A program made the position numbers and the translations under genes. The notes beneath the pieces are model-generated. The model saw only the letters and a list, made by a program, of their open reading frames with translations. It made no database searches and had not been told where the DNA came from. Shown here in pieces: positions 33,116 to 42,834 of a DNA stretch of 64,000 bases. Source of the stretch: Chrysophaeum taylorii (Eukaryota > Sar > Pelagophyceae > Pelagomonadales > Pelagomonadaceae); assembly GCA_029834535.1 (NCBI GenBank), contig JAQMWT010000048.1, positions 1 through 64,000 on the forward strand, read 5' to 3'. Position 1 is the stretch's first letter; the number at the start of each line of letters is the position of its first letter.

Positions 33116-34094
33116 ATGATCCCTACTGTTGTAATCAGTTAGACCACCTGTTCTACTACGAGGATCCCCCCCCAGCCCAGCCACTTAGGATTTATCCACC
33201 CGCACGCACCGTCCCTTGTTTCATCAATCACCGAACAATATGATGATCTGATCTCTCGTACAGAATTCATTATATATCGCCATTAGCTCACCTAACATCT
33301 TCCTTCACTTTTCTTCTTCCCTTACGATCGATGCCTTTTCCTTTCCTTGATCATTCACCTCTTCTTGCAATATCCTTTTCATTCTGCTTCCCCTTTCAAA
33401 CTATTCCCCGTTCAACTTCGCGCTCTTTCTCCTTTCTCACTCACACTCACCTGCTATTCCGCTCTACTCTATCTATCTCATGCACTTCGCACACTTCTCA
33501 TTCAACGCCTCCTCACAACTCAACGTCCTATTGTCTCTGGCCAGACATTTGCCTAGTTTGTTTCAGATTCGAGTTCAATCTGCGAGGGCGTAGAGATAGA
33601 AAAATCCATTTAGGGTTAGGAACACCCCCCCCCTTTGTCTCACACTCACACCTAAACACCAACAAATCAATGTGTCGAACACCGTGCTGCTCTTTGTGTC
33701 GTTAGATACAAGGCGTCAGGGCAGCACTACCACTGCCACTATTCTCTACCAGAGGCACAGTGAATTTTTTCCTGTCTCTAAGCACGTCTCAGAGCATCAG
33801 CACGGGTGGTCTTGGGCAGCTGTCGCACCGGCGAAGTGAGCAAAGTGTAGTCATTCGTAGGCTGACGACGGGTCTGGCGAAGCATAAGGCTGGGCGAAGA
33901 CCGCTTCCACGGGGGGGGGGCGCGAGGACAACGAGATACTGGGCGGGGGGGGTCGCGACCCCCCAGCGCTAAAGTTTCGTGCCGAGGTGGAGGTCTGCGA
34001 CCCCCCAGCGCTAATATTTCAAGCTGGGGGGTTGGGGTTCCTGGCCGCGCATCTACGCCTAAGCGCCTTTCTCTAGCCCTCGCTAGTCGAGGAG

Positions 34095-34186
34095 GTCTCA
34101 TACGCGAGGGTAAACCTGCTTGCCAGGCGCCCCGGTCTTCAGAGCAAACGCGAGGGTAACTTGCCAGGCGCCCCGGTCTTCAGAGC
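34095..34186. repeat. ~42-bp direct duplication in unit A (also in C)
   Basis: Two copies of GCGAGGGTAA..CTTGCCAGGCGCCCC followed by GGTCTTCAGAGC. The same pair is at about 53,168-53,255 in unit C. Confidence 0.75.
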
Positions 34187-34193
34187 TACTATT

Positions 34194-34688
34194 CTACGGA
34201 CCGCCGCAAACTGAGGCTCGGCGGCTCTGTCGGGGGAGAGCGCCTCTGAGAGCCTCGCGCTCTTCTCGGGCACGGGCGTTGAAGGCTCGGAGGATCAGAG
34301 AGAGCGCCGCTGCAGAGAGATCACTGTGACGTAGCGAAACGCGCGACAACGAGCCGTAATACTTGACGAGGTACTGAATGCGACCTGTTTTCGGCTCGGA
34401 CCGCCTACTTTCTACAGTTTCAGGGATGCGAAGATCTGCCGCGATGCATGAGGGGCATACCCAGTGTCCAAGCGGGAGGAGTTCGCCCTGAGCACTCGAC
34501 GTGTGCGCCCATGGGGCTTCCTCGTGGTTACCGTCCGCACGCCAAAACCGTCCCTCCAGCCCCAAATGCCCTGCTGATCTGTAGCTTGGCCAGTAGAGAT
34601 TGTAAGGCGCAGGAATGCCAGTCGTCCCGGCGAGGCCCAAGCGCCACTGGCAAGCTCCAGGGAGGAGGTCGCCGACCCCTAGGGCCAA
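34194..34688 (-). pseudogene. conserved ORF remnant, PHD-finger-end plus reader-like segment (unit A)
   Basis: A frame of about 165 codons on the minus strand, repeated in unit C with mostly conservative changes (K to R, V to A) and truncated in unit B. GELLPLGHWVCPSCIA looks like the last third of a PHD finger (LPxGxWxCPxC). It is followed by KTGRIQYLVKYYGSLSRVSL, reminiscent of a small beta-barrel chromatin reader such as PWWP or chromo. No upstream zinc ligands are visible in frame, so at most a fragment is present. If correct, the ancestor was a nuclear chromatin-binding protein. Weak evidence. Confidence 0.35.
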
Positions 34689-34808
34689 ATTTCATGCTGA
34701 GGGAGTGCTCGGTCGTGTCCTCGCGCGACCCCCCCCCCTGGAAGCGGTCTTCTCCCAGCCATGGTCTCCTTGATGGTTTTAAGTTCGTCTTGCGCTCCTC
34801 GTCTACAG

Positions 34809-34957
34809 GCCCGTGATTCCGGACTGGCACCTGTCGGTCCGGCCTGGCTCCCATGCTCGGGAGAGGTCTGAAGTTAGTTAGTTAGTTAGTTCCTGTGCTC
34901 TTGGCGGTCCAGCCTGGCCCCCATGCCCGGGAGAGGTCCGAAGTTAGTTAGTTAGTT
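34809..34957 (+). repeat. two (TTAG)n-tailed retroposon ends in tandem (unit A)
   Basis: 34,809-34,891 and 34,892-34,957 both carry CCTGGCNCCCATGC, GGGAGAGGTC, then GAAGTTAGTTAG. Units B and C have only the second, so the first is an extra insertion in A. Confidence 0.75.
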
Positions 34958-34976
34958 GCGTGACCGACAACAAGAT

Positions 34977-35008
34977 TATCTGTCTGTCTGTCTGTCTGTC
35001 TGTCTGTC
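34977..35008. repeat. (TGTC)n microsatellite downstream of RAP gene A
   Basis: Seven copies; the equivalent positions in B (about 43,349-43,368) and C (about 53,966-53,988) have five. Confidence 0.85.
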
Positions 35009-35204
35009 AATAAGCTCCGCCGGCAATATTACGACCACCAAGTCATAAGCAGCGTCGGTGCCGTATGCAAGGACAAACGAACGTCGCGGTCGCAAATCAA
35101 GAGCACGGGGAGTTCGTTCTAAGAGACCAGAAGCCTCGAAACCAGTCCTGTACCAAAGTCATGCTAGCGAGTGTGTGCAAGTGCTATTAAGCAACAGCGG
35201 GTTG

Positions 35205-38200
35205 TTACGAATGCGCTGTCGCGGACACTTGCAGCATAGCCCGGAGGTACGAGTCTTGTTCTTGCTCGCCGTCAAGGACGTTCCACTCAAAGAACGGAAC
35301 GTGGGCAACGTTCCAGCCAAGCCGCCGCAACAGTCGAGACTTGAAACGCGTAGCGCCGTTCTCAACCCTCGTTCTCTTCAGGTAGTGGTATGGCCCGTCG
35401 ACTTCGACCGCGCGCTTCGTGTCGGGTTGAGCCATGTCGAGCGACAATCCCTCTTCGGTCACGTGCTCGAAGACGTGCGTCCAGCCAATTCGGTCGAGCG
35501 CGGTCGCAACGTCGCGCTGGAGTTGGGATGGTGATGGGTCCTGACGTTGATACGCTTCCTGAAGCATCTGCTGGTGTTTTGACAGCGGGGAGTTCCGGTG
35601 GAGGTCGGGCCACTTGAGGTGAAAGTGCAGCGAAGCAAGGTGGATCTGCGACAGTTCACGATAATCGACGGCATCGAGATGAGTGACGGCGATGGAGGCA
35701 AGCTCGGCAAAAAACTCGGAGTCTTTTTTCCAGTCGACACAGGCGAACGCCCAAGCCGTGTTGGCGAGCTCCTGCGGATTGAACTCGCCCAGCCGCAAAG
35801 AAGCCGCGCCGGCGATCGCCGCGAACAGCTGAGGTGCTTCGATGCCCGCCGTCGCAAAGGCCCACGCCGTGTTGGCGAGGCCCTGCGGATTAAATGCGCC
35901 CAGCCGCGAAGGAGCCACGTTGGCGATCGCCGCGAAGAGCTGAGGTGCCTCGATGCCCGCCGTCGCGAAGGCCCACGCCGTATTGGCGAGGTCCTGCGGA
36001 TTGAACTCGCCCAGCCGTGATGAAGTCACGTTGGCGATCGCCGCGAAGAGCTGAGGTACATCGATGCCCGCAGTCGCGAAGGCCCAAGCCGTGTTGGAGA
36101 GCTCCTGCGGATTGAAGGTGCCCAGCCGCGAAGAAGCCGCGCCGGCGATCGCCGCGAAGAGCTCAGGTGCCTCGATGCGCGCCGTCGCGAAAGCCCACGC
36201 CGTGTTGGCGAGCTCCTGCGGATTAAACTCGCCCAGCCGCGAAGGAGCCGCGTCGGCGATCGCCGCGAAGAGCTGAGGTGCCTCGATGCCCGCCGTCGCG
36301 AAGGCCCAAGCCGTGTTGGCGAGGCCCTGCGGATTGAACTCGCCCAGCCACGAGAGGACCGCGTCAGCGATTGCCGCGAAGAGCTGCGGTGCCTCGATGC
36401 CCGCATTCGCAAAGGCCCACACCGTATTGGCCACGTTCTGCGGATTGAACTCGCCCAGCCGCGAAGGAGCCGCGTCGGCGATCGCCGCGAAGAGCTGAGG
36501 TGCCTCGATGCGCGCCGTCGCGAAGGCCCACGCCGTGTTGGCGAGGTCCTGCGGATTGAACTCGCCCAGCCGTGATGAAGTCACATTGGCGATCGCCGCG
36601 AAGAGCTGCGGTGCCTCGATGCCCGCATTCGCGAAGGCCCACACCATATTGGCCAGGTTCTGCGGATTGAACTCGCCCAGCCGCGAAGAAGCCGCGCCGG
36701 CGATCGCCGCGAAGAGCTCAGGTGCCTCGATGCGCGCCGTCGCGAAAGCCCACGCCGTGTTGGCGAGCTCCTGCGGATTAAACTCGCCCAGCCGCGAAGG
36801 AGCCGCGTCGGCGATCGCCGCGAAGAGCTGAGGTGCCTCGATGCCCGCCGTCGCGAAGGCCCAAGCCGTGTTGGCGAGGCCCTGCGGATTGAACTCGCCC
36901 AGCCACGAGAGGACCGCGTCAGCGATTGCCGCGAAGAGCTGCGGTGCCTCGATGCCCGCATTCGCAAAGGCCCACGCCGTATTGGCCAGGTTCTGCGGAT
37001 TGAACTCGCCCAGCCGCGAAGGAGCCGCGTCGGCGATCGCCGCGAAGAGCTGAGGTGCCTCGATGCGCGCCGTCGCGAAGGCCCACGCCGTATTGGCGAG
37101 GTCCTGCGGATTGAACTCGCCCAGCCGTGATGAAGTCACGTTGGCGATCGCCGCGAAGAGCTGAGGTACATCGATGCCCGCAGTCGCGAAGGCCCAAGCC
37201 GTGTTGGAGAGCTCCTGCGGATTGAAGGTGCCCAGCCGCGAAGAAGCCGCGCCGGCGATCGCCGCGAAGAGCTCAGGTGCCTCGATGCCAGCCGTCGCGA
37301 AGGCCCACGCCGTATTGGCGAGGCCCTGTGGATTGAACTCGCCCAGCCGCGAAGGAGCCGCGTCGGCGATCGCCGCGAAGAGCTGCGGTGCCTCGATGCC
37401 CGCCGTCGCGAAGGCCCACGCCGTATTGGACAGGTTCTGCGGGTTGAACTCGTTAACACGGCGCCGACATGCGTCTGCGAGGGCCATCACACGGCGATCG
37501 CGACGCACGTCGCGGTTTTGGCCTCCAAACTTGGCAACACGGTGCGCGGCAGTCGACAAGTTCCGAGCGCTAAATTTTTCGCCTTGAGCCGCGAAGAGTG
37601 AAAGTATCGTCTCGGGAGTCGCACTGCGGCCCGTCATCTGCTTTCCCCACTGTATTTGTTGCCATCGCGGTGCCTCGGCACTACTGGTGGCTCGCACGTG
37701 GCTCGTGTCGGCGCCGTGACGGTCGTAGTGGTCGCCGCGGCGCTGCATCTCACCCTCATGTCGCCTCGGTGACTCCGAACAGCGTACGTCTCGACCGTCG
37801 CGCCGCCAGTTGCTGTTGTTCTGAGGGTCAGGCAGTCGTCGCCTTGGCGACCGAGAACGGTGCACGTCTCGACCATCGCACCGCCAGTTGTCGTTGTTCT
37901 GAGGGTCAGGCAGTCGTCGCCGCCTTGGCGACCGAGAACGGTGCAAGTCTCGACCGCCGCGCCGCCAGTTGTTGTTCGCGTGGTCATGGATTCGTCGAAT
38001 CGGCGAACGGCCCCGGTGTCGATCGGCGCGCGGCCGGACGTCATTCCCTCGATCAGCATCATGATCGGCGTGCCGCCGCCCGTCTTGCCCTCGATCACCA
38101 TTGTTGGGCCACCTTTCTTTGCGCTCGTAGGTTGACGGCGAGCGCCGCCAATGAGTTGATGGCGAGTTCCCTCCTCGAGGACGGCTATCATCGATGCTCC

Positions 38201-38303
38201 ACGGGCGCCAGTCGGCCACCTGTCGACGGCGCGGCCTTCGCTCGTCGACGGGCCACCCCCGATCCTCGTCGTTGCGCCTTCGTTTATTACGGTGCGCTTC
38301 CAT
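35205..38303 (-). CDS. SR-rich, 37-residue-repeat RAP-domain protein, copy A (1,032 aa)
   Basis: Start at the ATG at 38,303 (MEAHRNKRRRNDEDRG), shared with copies B and C. Residues 1-210 are Arg/Asp/His-rich with repeated HRSRSPRRR and LPDPQNN..NWRRDGRD segments. From about residue 270 come 15 repeats of 37 residues plus one partial; consensus FNPQxLANTAWAFATAGI, then EAPQLFAAIADAAxSRLGE, each predicted to form a helical hairpin. After WAFACVDWKKDSEFF and a spacer comes a RAP domain at about 953-1,010 (LSLDMAQPDTKRAVEVDGPY ... FKSRLLRRLGWNVAHVPFFEW). Such OPR/HPR-RAP proteins bind organelle RNA and control its processing or translation; that role is inferred. The SR-like N-terminus is unusual and no clear organelle presequence is visible. 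The frame is intact. Confidence 0.9.
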   Translation of the reverse strand: MEAHRNKRRRNDEDRGWPVDERRPRRRQVADWRPWSIDDSRPRGGNSPSTHWRRSPSTYERKERWPNNGDRGQDGRRHADHDADRGNDVRPRADRHRGRSPIRRIHDHANNNWRRGGRDLHRSRSPRRRRLPDPQNNDNWRCDGRDVHRSRSPRRRLPDPQNNSNWRRDGRDVRCSESPRRHEGEMQRRGDHYDRHGADTSHVRATSSAEAPRWQQIQWGKQMTGRSATPETILSLFAAQGEKFSARNLSTAAHRVAKFGGQNRDVRRDRRVMALADACRRRVNEFNPQNLSNTAWAFATAGIEAPQLFAAIADAAPSRLGEFNPQGLANTAWAFATAGIEAPELFAAIAGAASSRLGTFNPQELSNTAWAFATAGIDVPQLFAAIANVTSSRLGEFNPQDLANTAWAFATARIEAPQLFAAIADAAPSRLGEFNPQNLANTAWAFANAGIEAPQLFAAIADAVLSWLGEFNPQGLANTAWAFATAGIEAPQLFAAIADAAPSRLGEFNPQELANTAWAFATARIEAPELFAAIAGAASSRLGEFNPQNLANMVWAFANAGIEAPQLFAAIANVTSSRLGEFNPQDLANTAWAFATARIEAPQLFAAIADAAPSRLGEFNPQNVANTVWAFANAGIEAPQLFAAIADAVLSWLGEFNPQGLANTAWAFATAGIEAPQLFAAIADAAPSRLGEFNPQELANTAWAFATARIEAPELFAAIAGAASSRLGTFNPQELSNTAWAFATAGIDVPQLFAAIANVTSSRLGEFNPQDLANTAWAFATAGIEAPQLFAAIANVAPSRLGAFNPQGLANTAWAFATAGIEAPQLFAAIAGAASLRLGEFNPQELANTAWAFACVDWKKDSEFFAELASIAVTHLDAVDYRELSQIHLASLHFHLKWPDLHRNSPLSKHQQMLQEAYQRQDPSPSQLQRDVATALDRIGWTHVFEHVTEEGLSLDMAQPDTKRAVEVDGPYHYLKRTRVENGATRFKSRLLRRLGWNVAHVPFFEWNVLDGEQEQDSYLRAMLQVSATAHS
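35760..37450 (-). repeat. 111-bp coding repeat array of gene A with five-unit superstructure
   Basis: Fifteen full 111-base units. Units 3-7 and 8-12 correspond one to one, and 13 resumes the pattern, giving a 555-base higher-order period. The marker units ending in VLSW (5 and 10) and VTSSR (3, 8, 13) show it clearly. Confidence 0.85.
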
Positions 38304-38364
38304 CGCGACCCCCCATTGAGGTCCGTTTCAACAAGCCAACGGTCACAGTTTTGGTTTGCAAAAC

Positions 38365-38377
38365 TTTTAACCCTAAT
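38365..38377 (-). promoter_or_regulatory. telo-box-like motif upstream of RAP gene A
   Basis: The minus strand reads ATTAGGGTTAAAA about 65 bases before the ATG. A similar TAGGGTTAAAA or AAGGGTTAAAA sits at 47,056-47,068 (B) and 57,677-57,688 (C), so the motif is kept in all three copies. Confidence 0.4.
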
Positions 38378-38441
38378 AATCCTTAGGCGCTGCAATCCTG
38401 AAACCCTGTATGTCAAATTCTGTTGACAGTTTTGTGCGCCG

Positions 38442-38822
38442 ATGACAAGCTCTCCACCACCGCGTGGGTGGCTTCCTGGCCTTCGCGATATATCTGGCAT
38501 TCTCGAACAGCGACTTCCCGCCGGAAGTTGTTGTGGCATCTTCCTCCTCGGGCTGCCGTCGCCGGCCTGCGCACCGCTGTCCGGGTGTGGCATTCTTGGC
38601 GACAACCAGGGGGTTCTCGACCCGTACGGCAACGTCTTGCTCACGGACAACAACTGCACCCGAGCTCGGTCCTGCGCGCACGACTCGGTGCTTTACGTGT
38701 TGAGTAGCCTCGTGCACGATGGGCACACGGTCGAGCCTTGGGGCTTGTTTTGGAATTGTGTCCCACCCCTCGCCCGGCGTGCTTTCCGTTCCTTCGAGTC
38801 CACGTCAAGGGTTGGTTCCTGA
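38442..38822 (+). CDS. conserved unknown ORF of the tandem unit (126 aa in A)
   Basis: Plus-strand frame with protein-like content: GCGILGDNQGVLDPYGNVLL, then NNCTRARSCAHDSVLYVLSS and HTVEPWGLFWNCVPPLARRA. The segment SCAHDSVLYVL resembles the 'NSCxxDSxL' start of the catalytic helix of cysteine peptidases (UCH/ULP-like proteins carried by some transposons), but no His or Asp partner is identified. Copies at about 47,110-47,517 and 58,190-58,581 have four extra bases (TTCT) after GTGCTT that shift the frame, so only A is open throughout. It lies 140 bases from the RAP gene start, transcribed divergently. It may be a gene fragment. A frame on the other strand is also open. Confidence 0.35.
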   Translation: MTSSPPPRGWLPGLRDISGILEQRLPAGSCCGIFLLGLPSPACAPLSGCGILGDNQGVLDPYGNVLLTDNNCTRARSCAHDSVLYVLSSLVHDGHTVEPWGLFWNCVPPLARRAFRSFESTSRVGS

Positions 38823-39079
38823 CATTTCTATCGCGGAGCCACCGGGAACGCCTACTCCGGACTGTCTCCGCCGAGGGCAAAACGATTTGCGCGTCGCGGT
38901 AACCGACCACTAACGTCGATCTCGGCACCCCGAGCCTGCGGGTCGACCCGGCAGCTTCGCCCGCCTGGCGGAGTTTGGACCCCGATTGCTGGGGTTTGTT
39001 GTTGTTGGCAATTACTTTCGCGGAGGGTAGTGATAATAAAGCGGAGGGTAGTGATAATAAGATGCTCACGGACACTTTA

Positions 39080-39360
39080 CCCGTATCCGAGGCTTGTCCG
39101 TATCCGCTCGTCATCCACGTCCGAGTGTTAACCGCATCCGCTCGTGGCGGGGCTATCCGTATCCGCGACGTTGTCCGCATCCGCTCGGGTCCGCATCCGC
39201 GCGTTATCCGCATCCGCTCGTGGCGGGGCGCGTCCGCATCCGCGGCTTGTCCGCATCCGCTCGGGTCCGCATCCGCGCGTTATCCGCAGCCGCTCGTGGC
39301 GGGGCGTGTCCTCATCCGCGGCTTGTCCGCATCTGCGGCGTGTCCGCATCATCAAGGGTA
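39080..39360. repeat. left subterminal array of TCCGCATCCGC motifs
   Basis: About ten copies of TCCGYATCCGC separated by short variable spacers, just inside the left end. Copy B has a shorter version (about 47,757-47,935). Transposase-binding subterminal repeats are typical of hAT elements. Confidence 0.75.
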
Positions 39361-39392
39361 GAGCGAGAGGACGCCCAGAGGAGGTGCGAGGA

Positions 39393-41430
39393 CTACATGC
39401 GATCAAGTGTTTTCGGCGCCGGACTCTTCATCATCAACCTCTGTGTCGTACTCGAGATTGCGTGCTCACCAGTGGTGTTTGGCGTTTCTTTGAACAACGC
39501 CCAAAGCCGGTCGTAGTCGATGCCGCCGTCGAGTTTCTTCCAGATGGGGAAGTTATTTTTGATGTTTACGAAGGCCTTGACAGCCTGGGCCTGAGGCGAG
39601 AGCGAAGCGACGTTTTGCTCAGCTTCGTGACCTGAAGGCCGCTTCTCATGAGCTTCAGTGAACTGTGCGCAGCCCTTACTCTCAAACAGCTAGGTCGCCG
39701 TCGGGTATTCGTCGCGGATCATCGAGTTCGCATACATCTTTGTCATATCGAGACGCTTGCCGCGAAATCCGTCGTCGACAACGAATTGCTGGTATGTATC
39801 ATGAGTCATCGCCCGGAACTTAGGCAGTTCGGTGAGCGTCGTTTTTCTGCCGCGTGGCGACTGGCTCATCCGCTGATTCACCGTCATCGACGAGGTCGAG
39901 AATATCGTCGTCGGAGTCGGAATCGGAGTTGGCAGTACGACGCTTCTTCTTATAGGGCAAAGGCTGCGTCGGTTCTGGCTGAAGCGAAGCGAGTCTCTCT
40001 GCTGCTTCCTCCCAAGCTGCCTCGAACGTGACAGTCGCGAACTTGGCTTGTGCCTGCGGCAGAATCTGGTTGAGCTTGAGCGTTGGATTCAACAGCATCA
40101 AATCATTACCGCTTACGCCGGCGCGCGGCGCAGGTGGCGCCGCTTCAGTTTTTCGACAAGCACCTAACGGAAGTATTGAATGGACTGGTCAACATCATCC
40201 CACGGAACATCGTATAATTTGCGATTCGGGCCAGTGCCGGCGTGCCGTCTTAGGACACGCAGCTCCCGTTTCTCGAGCGACTTGATGCAGCGATAAACGT
40301 ACACTCGCTCCATGTCGGCCACTGGAACGTCGCCTTCAGTCTGGAGTGAGTTTCATGGGTGGCTGCATGGCCGCCTCGAGCTGCGAGTTGACGCTCCATT
40401 CGAAGTCAGTAAATGGCCAAGGAACCTTGCCGAAAGACGCGGAGTAAGAAGCTGACTCGACGGCTCTAGACGGGGTGTCTGTATTGCTTCTGTATCAGAA
40501 CCTAGGCTCTCACACTGGTCGCGCAACATGTCCTCGCGCAACATGTCCTCGATCTCTAGCGCGACATCATCCTTGTTGGCTTTCTTTGACGGACCTCGCC
40601 GGTGACAATCTGCGAGGTGGAGAACGGCGACTTGCCTTGGATAAATTCGTCGTAGATGGCCGGATAGTGTCCCTTGATAAACGCAGACATCCGTCCGGTG
40701 TTCGATGGCTCCTTGATTGAATCCTTTCTCTTGCAAGCCTGCCGAACCAGCGGCAGCTTGTTGCCGCCCGGTAGGATGCATCTCATTTGAAACGCGACGT
40801 TCTTCTCTGAAACGCCGTCGGTGGACATGCAGGCCAGGGGGCCGTTCGCCACTCCGAAGAACGGCATGACAATTGAGTTGTAGCGAGACTGGCTAGCCAC
40901 CTCATCATCGTCGGCATCAGAGACACCCCCTTCGTCCTCGGTAGTTCCATCAGTGGCATGCGATTCTCGATAGGCGTTGACGAGGCTCAAGAGCCTTCAC
41001 ACGCTCATCGTTCTCTTTCTTCATCTTCTCGGACCGCGCCTTCATACTCACAAACGAATGAAATGGCCTCGGACTCCGGCATTCAACCCAGAACTCGCGC
41101 TCGCTGTCGTCGTGGACTTCGTACTCCGGACACGAGATCTTCACCGCCTCTTTCTGCACTCCGCTCGGAAATTTGAGCTTTGGATGGTGCTCAACGACAA
41201 ATGCCTGCCATTCTCTTCGACGTTCAGCAGTAGTCCACCCTCCCACCAGGTGCCAGGCATGCAAAATTGGTACCCGACGTCCTTCGAAGAGTCTTCGAAC
41301 ACGACCTTCCTCTGCGCAGCACCTTCTGAACCCCTGCGCTCCCCTCCCAATGCTGATGTCATGACCGCTTCTTGCTCGCTGTGTCGCGAGACGAGGTTAA
41401 AGTTAAGGATTGAGTGGGGTTGGACCCATT
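39393..41430 (-). pseudogene. transposase-like gene of the hAT-like element, unit A
   Basis: The minus strand carries one long protein broken into several frames, in order: WVQPHSILNFNLVSRHSEQE; KISCPEYEVHDDSEREF; SRYNSIVMPFFGVANGPLAC and ILPGGNKLPLVRQACKRKDS; DVPWDDVDQSIQYF; LLNPTLKLNQILPQAQAK; an acidic stretch with SDSDSDDDILDLVDDGE; and a C-terminal part (VNIKNNFPIWKKLDGGIDYD ... LMMKSPAPKTLDRM) with stop at 39,393-39,395. LLNPTLKLNQI sits where hAT enzymes have LDPRxKL. I could not confirm the DDE residues or the hAT dimerisation block, so the assignment rests mainly on the element ends. At least four frameshifts. Confidence 0.55.
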
Positions 41431-41469
41431 GTTTCAAGCAGCAGAGACAAGGAGAGACGCGGCGCTCCC

Positions 41470-41700
41470 ACACCGCAGGCGTCCGCATTTGCTGGGTGTC
41501 TGCATCCGCGAGGTGTCTGCATCCGCTGGCTGTCCGTGTCCGCTGGCTATCCGTGTCCGCTCGGTGTCCGCATCCGCTGGGTGTCCGCATCCGCTGTTTC
41601 CGCAGGGTGTCCGTATCCGCAGGGTGTCCGCATCTGCAGGTCCCCTGGTCGCGGACACTTGCGGTCACGGTCCAAATCCGCGGGTCGGGTGCGGACACGA
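41470..41700. repeat. right subterminal array of TGTCCGCATCCGCTGG motifs
   Basis: About ten variant copies near the right end of the hAT-like element, with the same core TCCGCATCCGC or TCCGTGTCCGC. Matching array in copy B at about 50,070-50,310. Confidence 0.75.
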
Positions 41701-42322
41701 TCCGCGTCCGTGAGCTTCTTTAAGTGACAACCTACATTTTTCTCCACCGTGTTGCCTGTCAAATTGGCATCAACACTAGGGTGCTCCTTCCATCGCCGCA
41801 GCCACGGCGGCTCAGTCTACCAGCGTCTTTCCATCACGGTGCACCGTGCCCATCTCCTCCTAGCGGGCCTCCAGTATGTCCAAGGCGGTGCAGCCACCCT
41901 CAGGCATTGCTCGCAGGCTTCAGGGAGCGCCAAGACGCTCACAGAAAGGCCAACGGCCCCTACGTCTCCCGGCCGCCGGGTCCCCGCACCGGCGCCCGGA
42001 CGGTTAGGCTCGCGCTTGGCCGTCCCCTGTAATCGCCGGATTGCGTCAACGTCCTTCCTTCTACTCACCATGCTGTTTTATTCAGCTCACGCTCCGCCCT
42101 CTTGAGTTTACTCCTCACCCACAAAAAAAGAATCATTCATGAACACATAAATCCAATCTCCGCCGCAGAGCCTTTGGCGGACGAGGCTGAGCTCACTGAA
42201 CTTCGCCGGACAAGACCCTCGTACAATCGAGCAGCCGGACCGTGAGAGGTGTACATCCAAACCACTCCAACTTGAGAGATCGATTATGATACTCCTTATG
42301 AACAGGAGTCATCAATAAGCGT

Positions 42323-42780
42323 TCAAAGGTGAGCGTTTGCTGATAAAAGCAGCTGAGATTGGCGGGGGTCCGAGCGGGAGGGAGGAAGAAAAGACGTGAG
42401 CCGCATTAGGATAAAGAGGGAGGGTAAGCCAAGCAGTTGCTCGACAAAACTTGACAAGGTCATAGTGGCGTTTGATTTTTGACTACGTGAAACTAGGGAA
42501 GCCAATTTCGTTTGGAAAAAATATCGGGAGTGCACTCTTTGGTCCACTCGGCAACACCATCCTTGGATTCGAGCGTCTCGAAATGATTACAGTATTTGTC
42601 ATCAGGTGATCTCGAGATGATTACAGTATTTGTCATCAGGTGAATAAAAATGCAGAGTATCATCCTCGGCAACATACGCCACTTAGTCTTCGAATTCTTG
42701 CGAAAAAGGGTGGGATCGGAGGAACCAAAACTGGTCTGCTGAAAAGACACCGTCCGAAGCTCGTCAAGAGAGGCGGGCAA
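42323..42780 (-). pseudogene. conserved unknown ORF remnant of the tandem unit (A)
   Basis: Minus-strand frames overlap here. The protein-like readings are PASLDELRTVSFQQTSFGSS and, in another frame, EDDTLHFYSPDDKYCNHFET followed by SKDGVAEWTKECTPDIF. They recur in unit B (about 50,900-51,118 and 52,620-52,780, split by an insertion) and in unit C (59,357-59,780). A partial duplication of TGATTACAGTATTTGTCATC occurs at 42,583-42,625 in A only. No domain is recognised. Confidence 0.35.
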
Positions 42781-42789
42781 CGGCCGAAA

Positions 42790-42834
42790 CTAACTAACTA
42801 ACTAACTTCAGACCTCTCCCGAGCATGGGAGCCA
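42790..42834 (-). mobile_element. 45-bp truncated (TTAG)n retroposon tail, private to unit A
   Basis: Minus strand CTCCCATGCTCGGGAGAGG, then TCTGAAG and four TTAG. Flanked by GGCCGAAA on both sides (42,782-42,789 and 42,835-42,842). Units B and C carry the uninterrupted site ggccgaaagg. Confidence 0.85.

Larger units (their letters stand above)
26691..33780. other. C-rich, G-poor block of unknown nature
   Basis: From about 27,000 the plus strand becomes visibly rich in C, A and T and poor in G, and plus-strand frames are long, overlapping and rich in Ser, Thr, Pro and His. None shows a recognisable domain, reverse transcriptase or helicase motif. It contains several 4-5 base microsatellites and one retroposon insertion. 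It could be a decayed large element or a poorly conserved gene with introns. Confidence 0.4.
39058..41722 (-). mobile_element. hAT-like DNA transposon in unit A (2,665 bp)
   Basis: Terminal inverted repeats: left TAAGATGCTCACGGAC (one A lost against copy B), right complement TAAAGAAGCTCACGGAC. Flanked by AGTGATAA (39,050-39,057) and AGTGACAA (41,723-41,730), an 8-base target duplication with one change. TAAAG fits the YARNG start of hAT ends, and 8 bp is the hAT duplication size. P or KDZ/Zisupton types remain possible. Confidence 0.8.

Noticed and set aside
33600-33640. Interstitial telomere (TAGGGTTAGG)
   Set aside because: A single short match without tandem repeats; not enough to call a telomere.
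39094-39635. Plus-strand frames rich in RIRSWRG and SASARYPHP repeats
   Set aside because: Translation of the TCCGCATCCGC subterminal array of the transposon.
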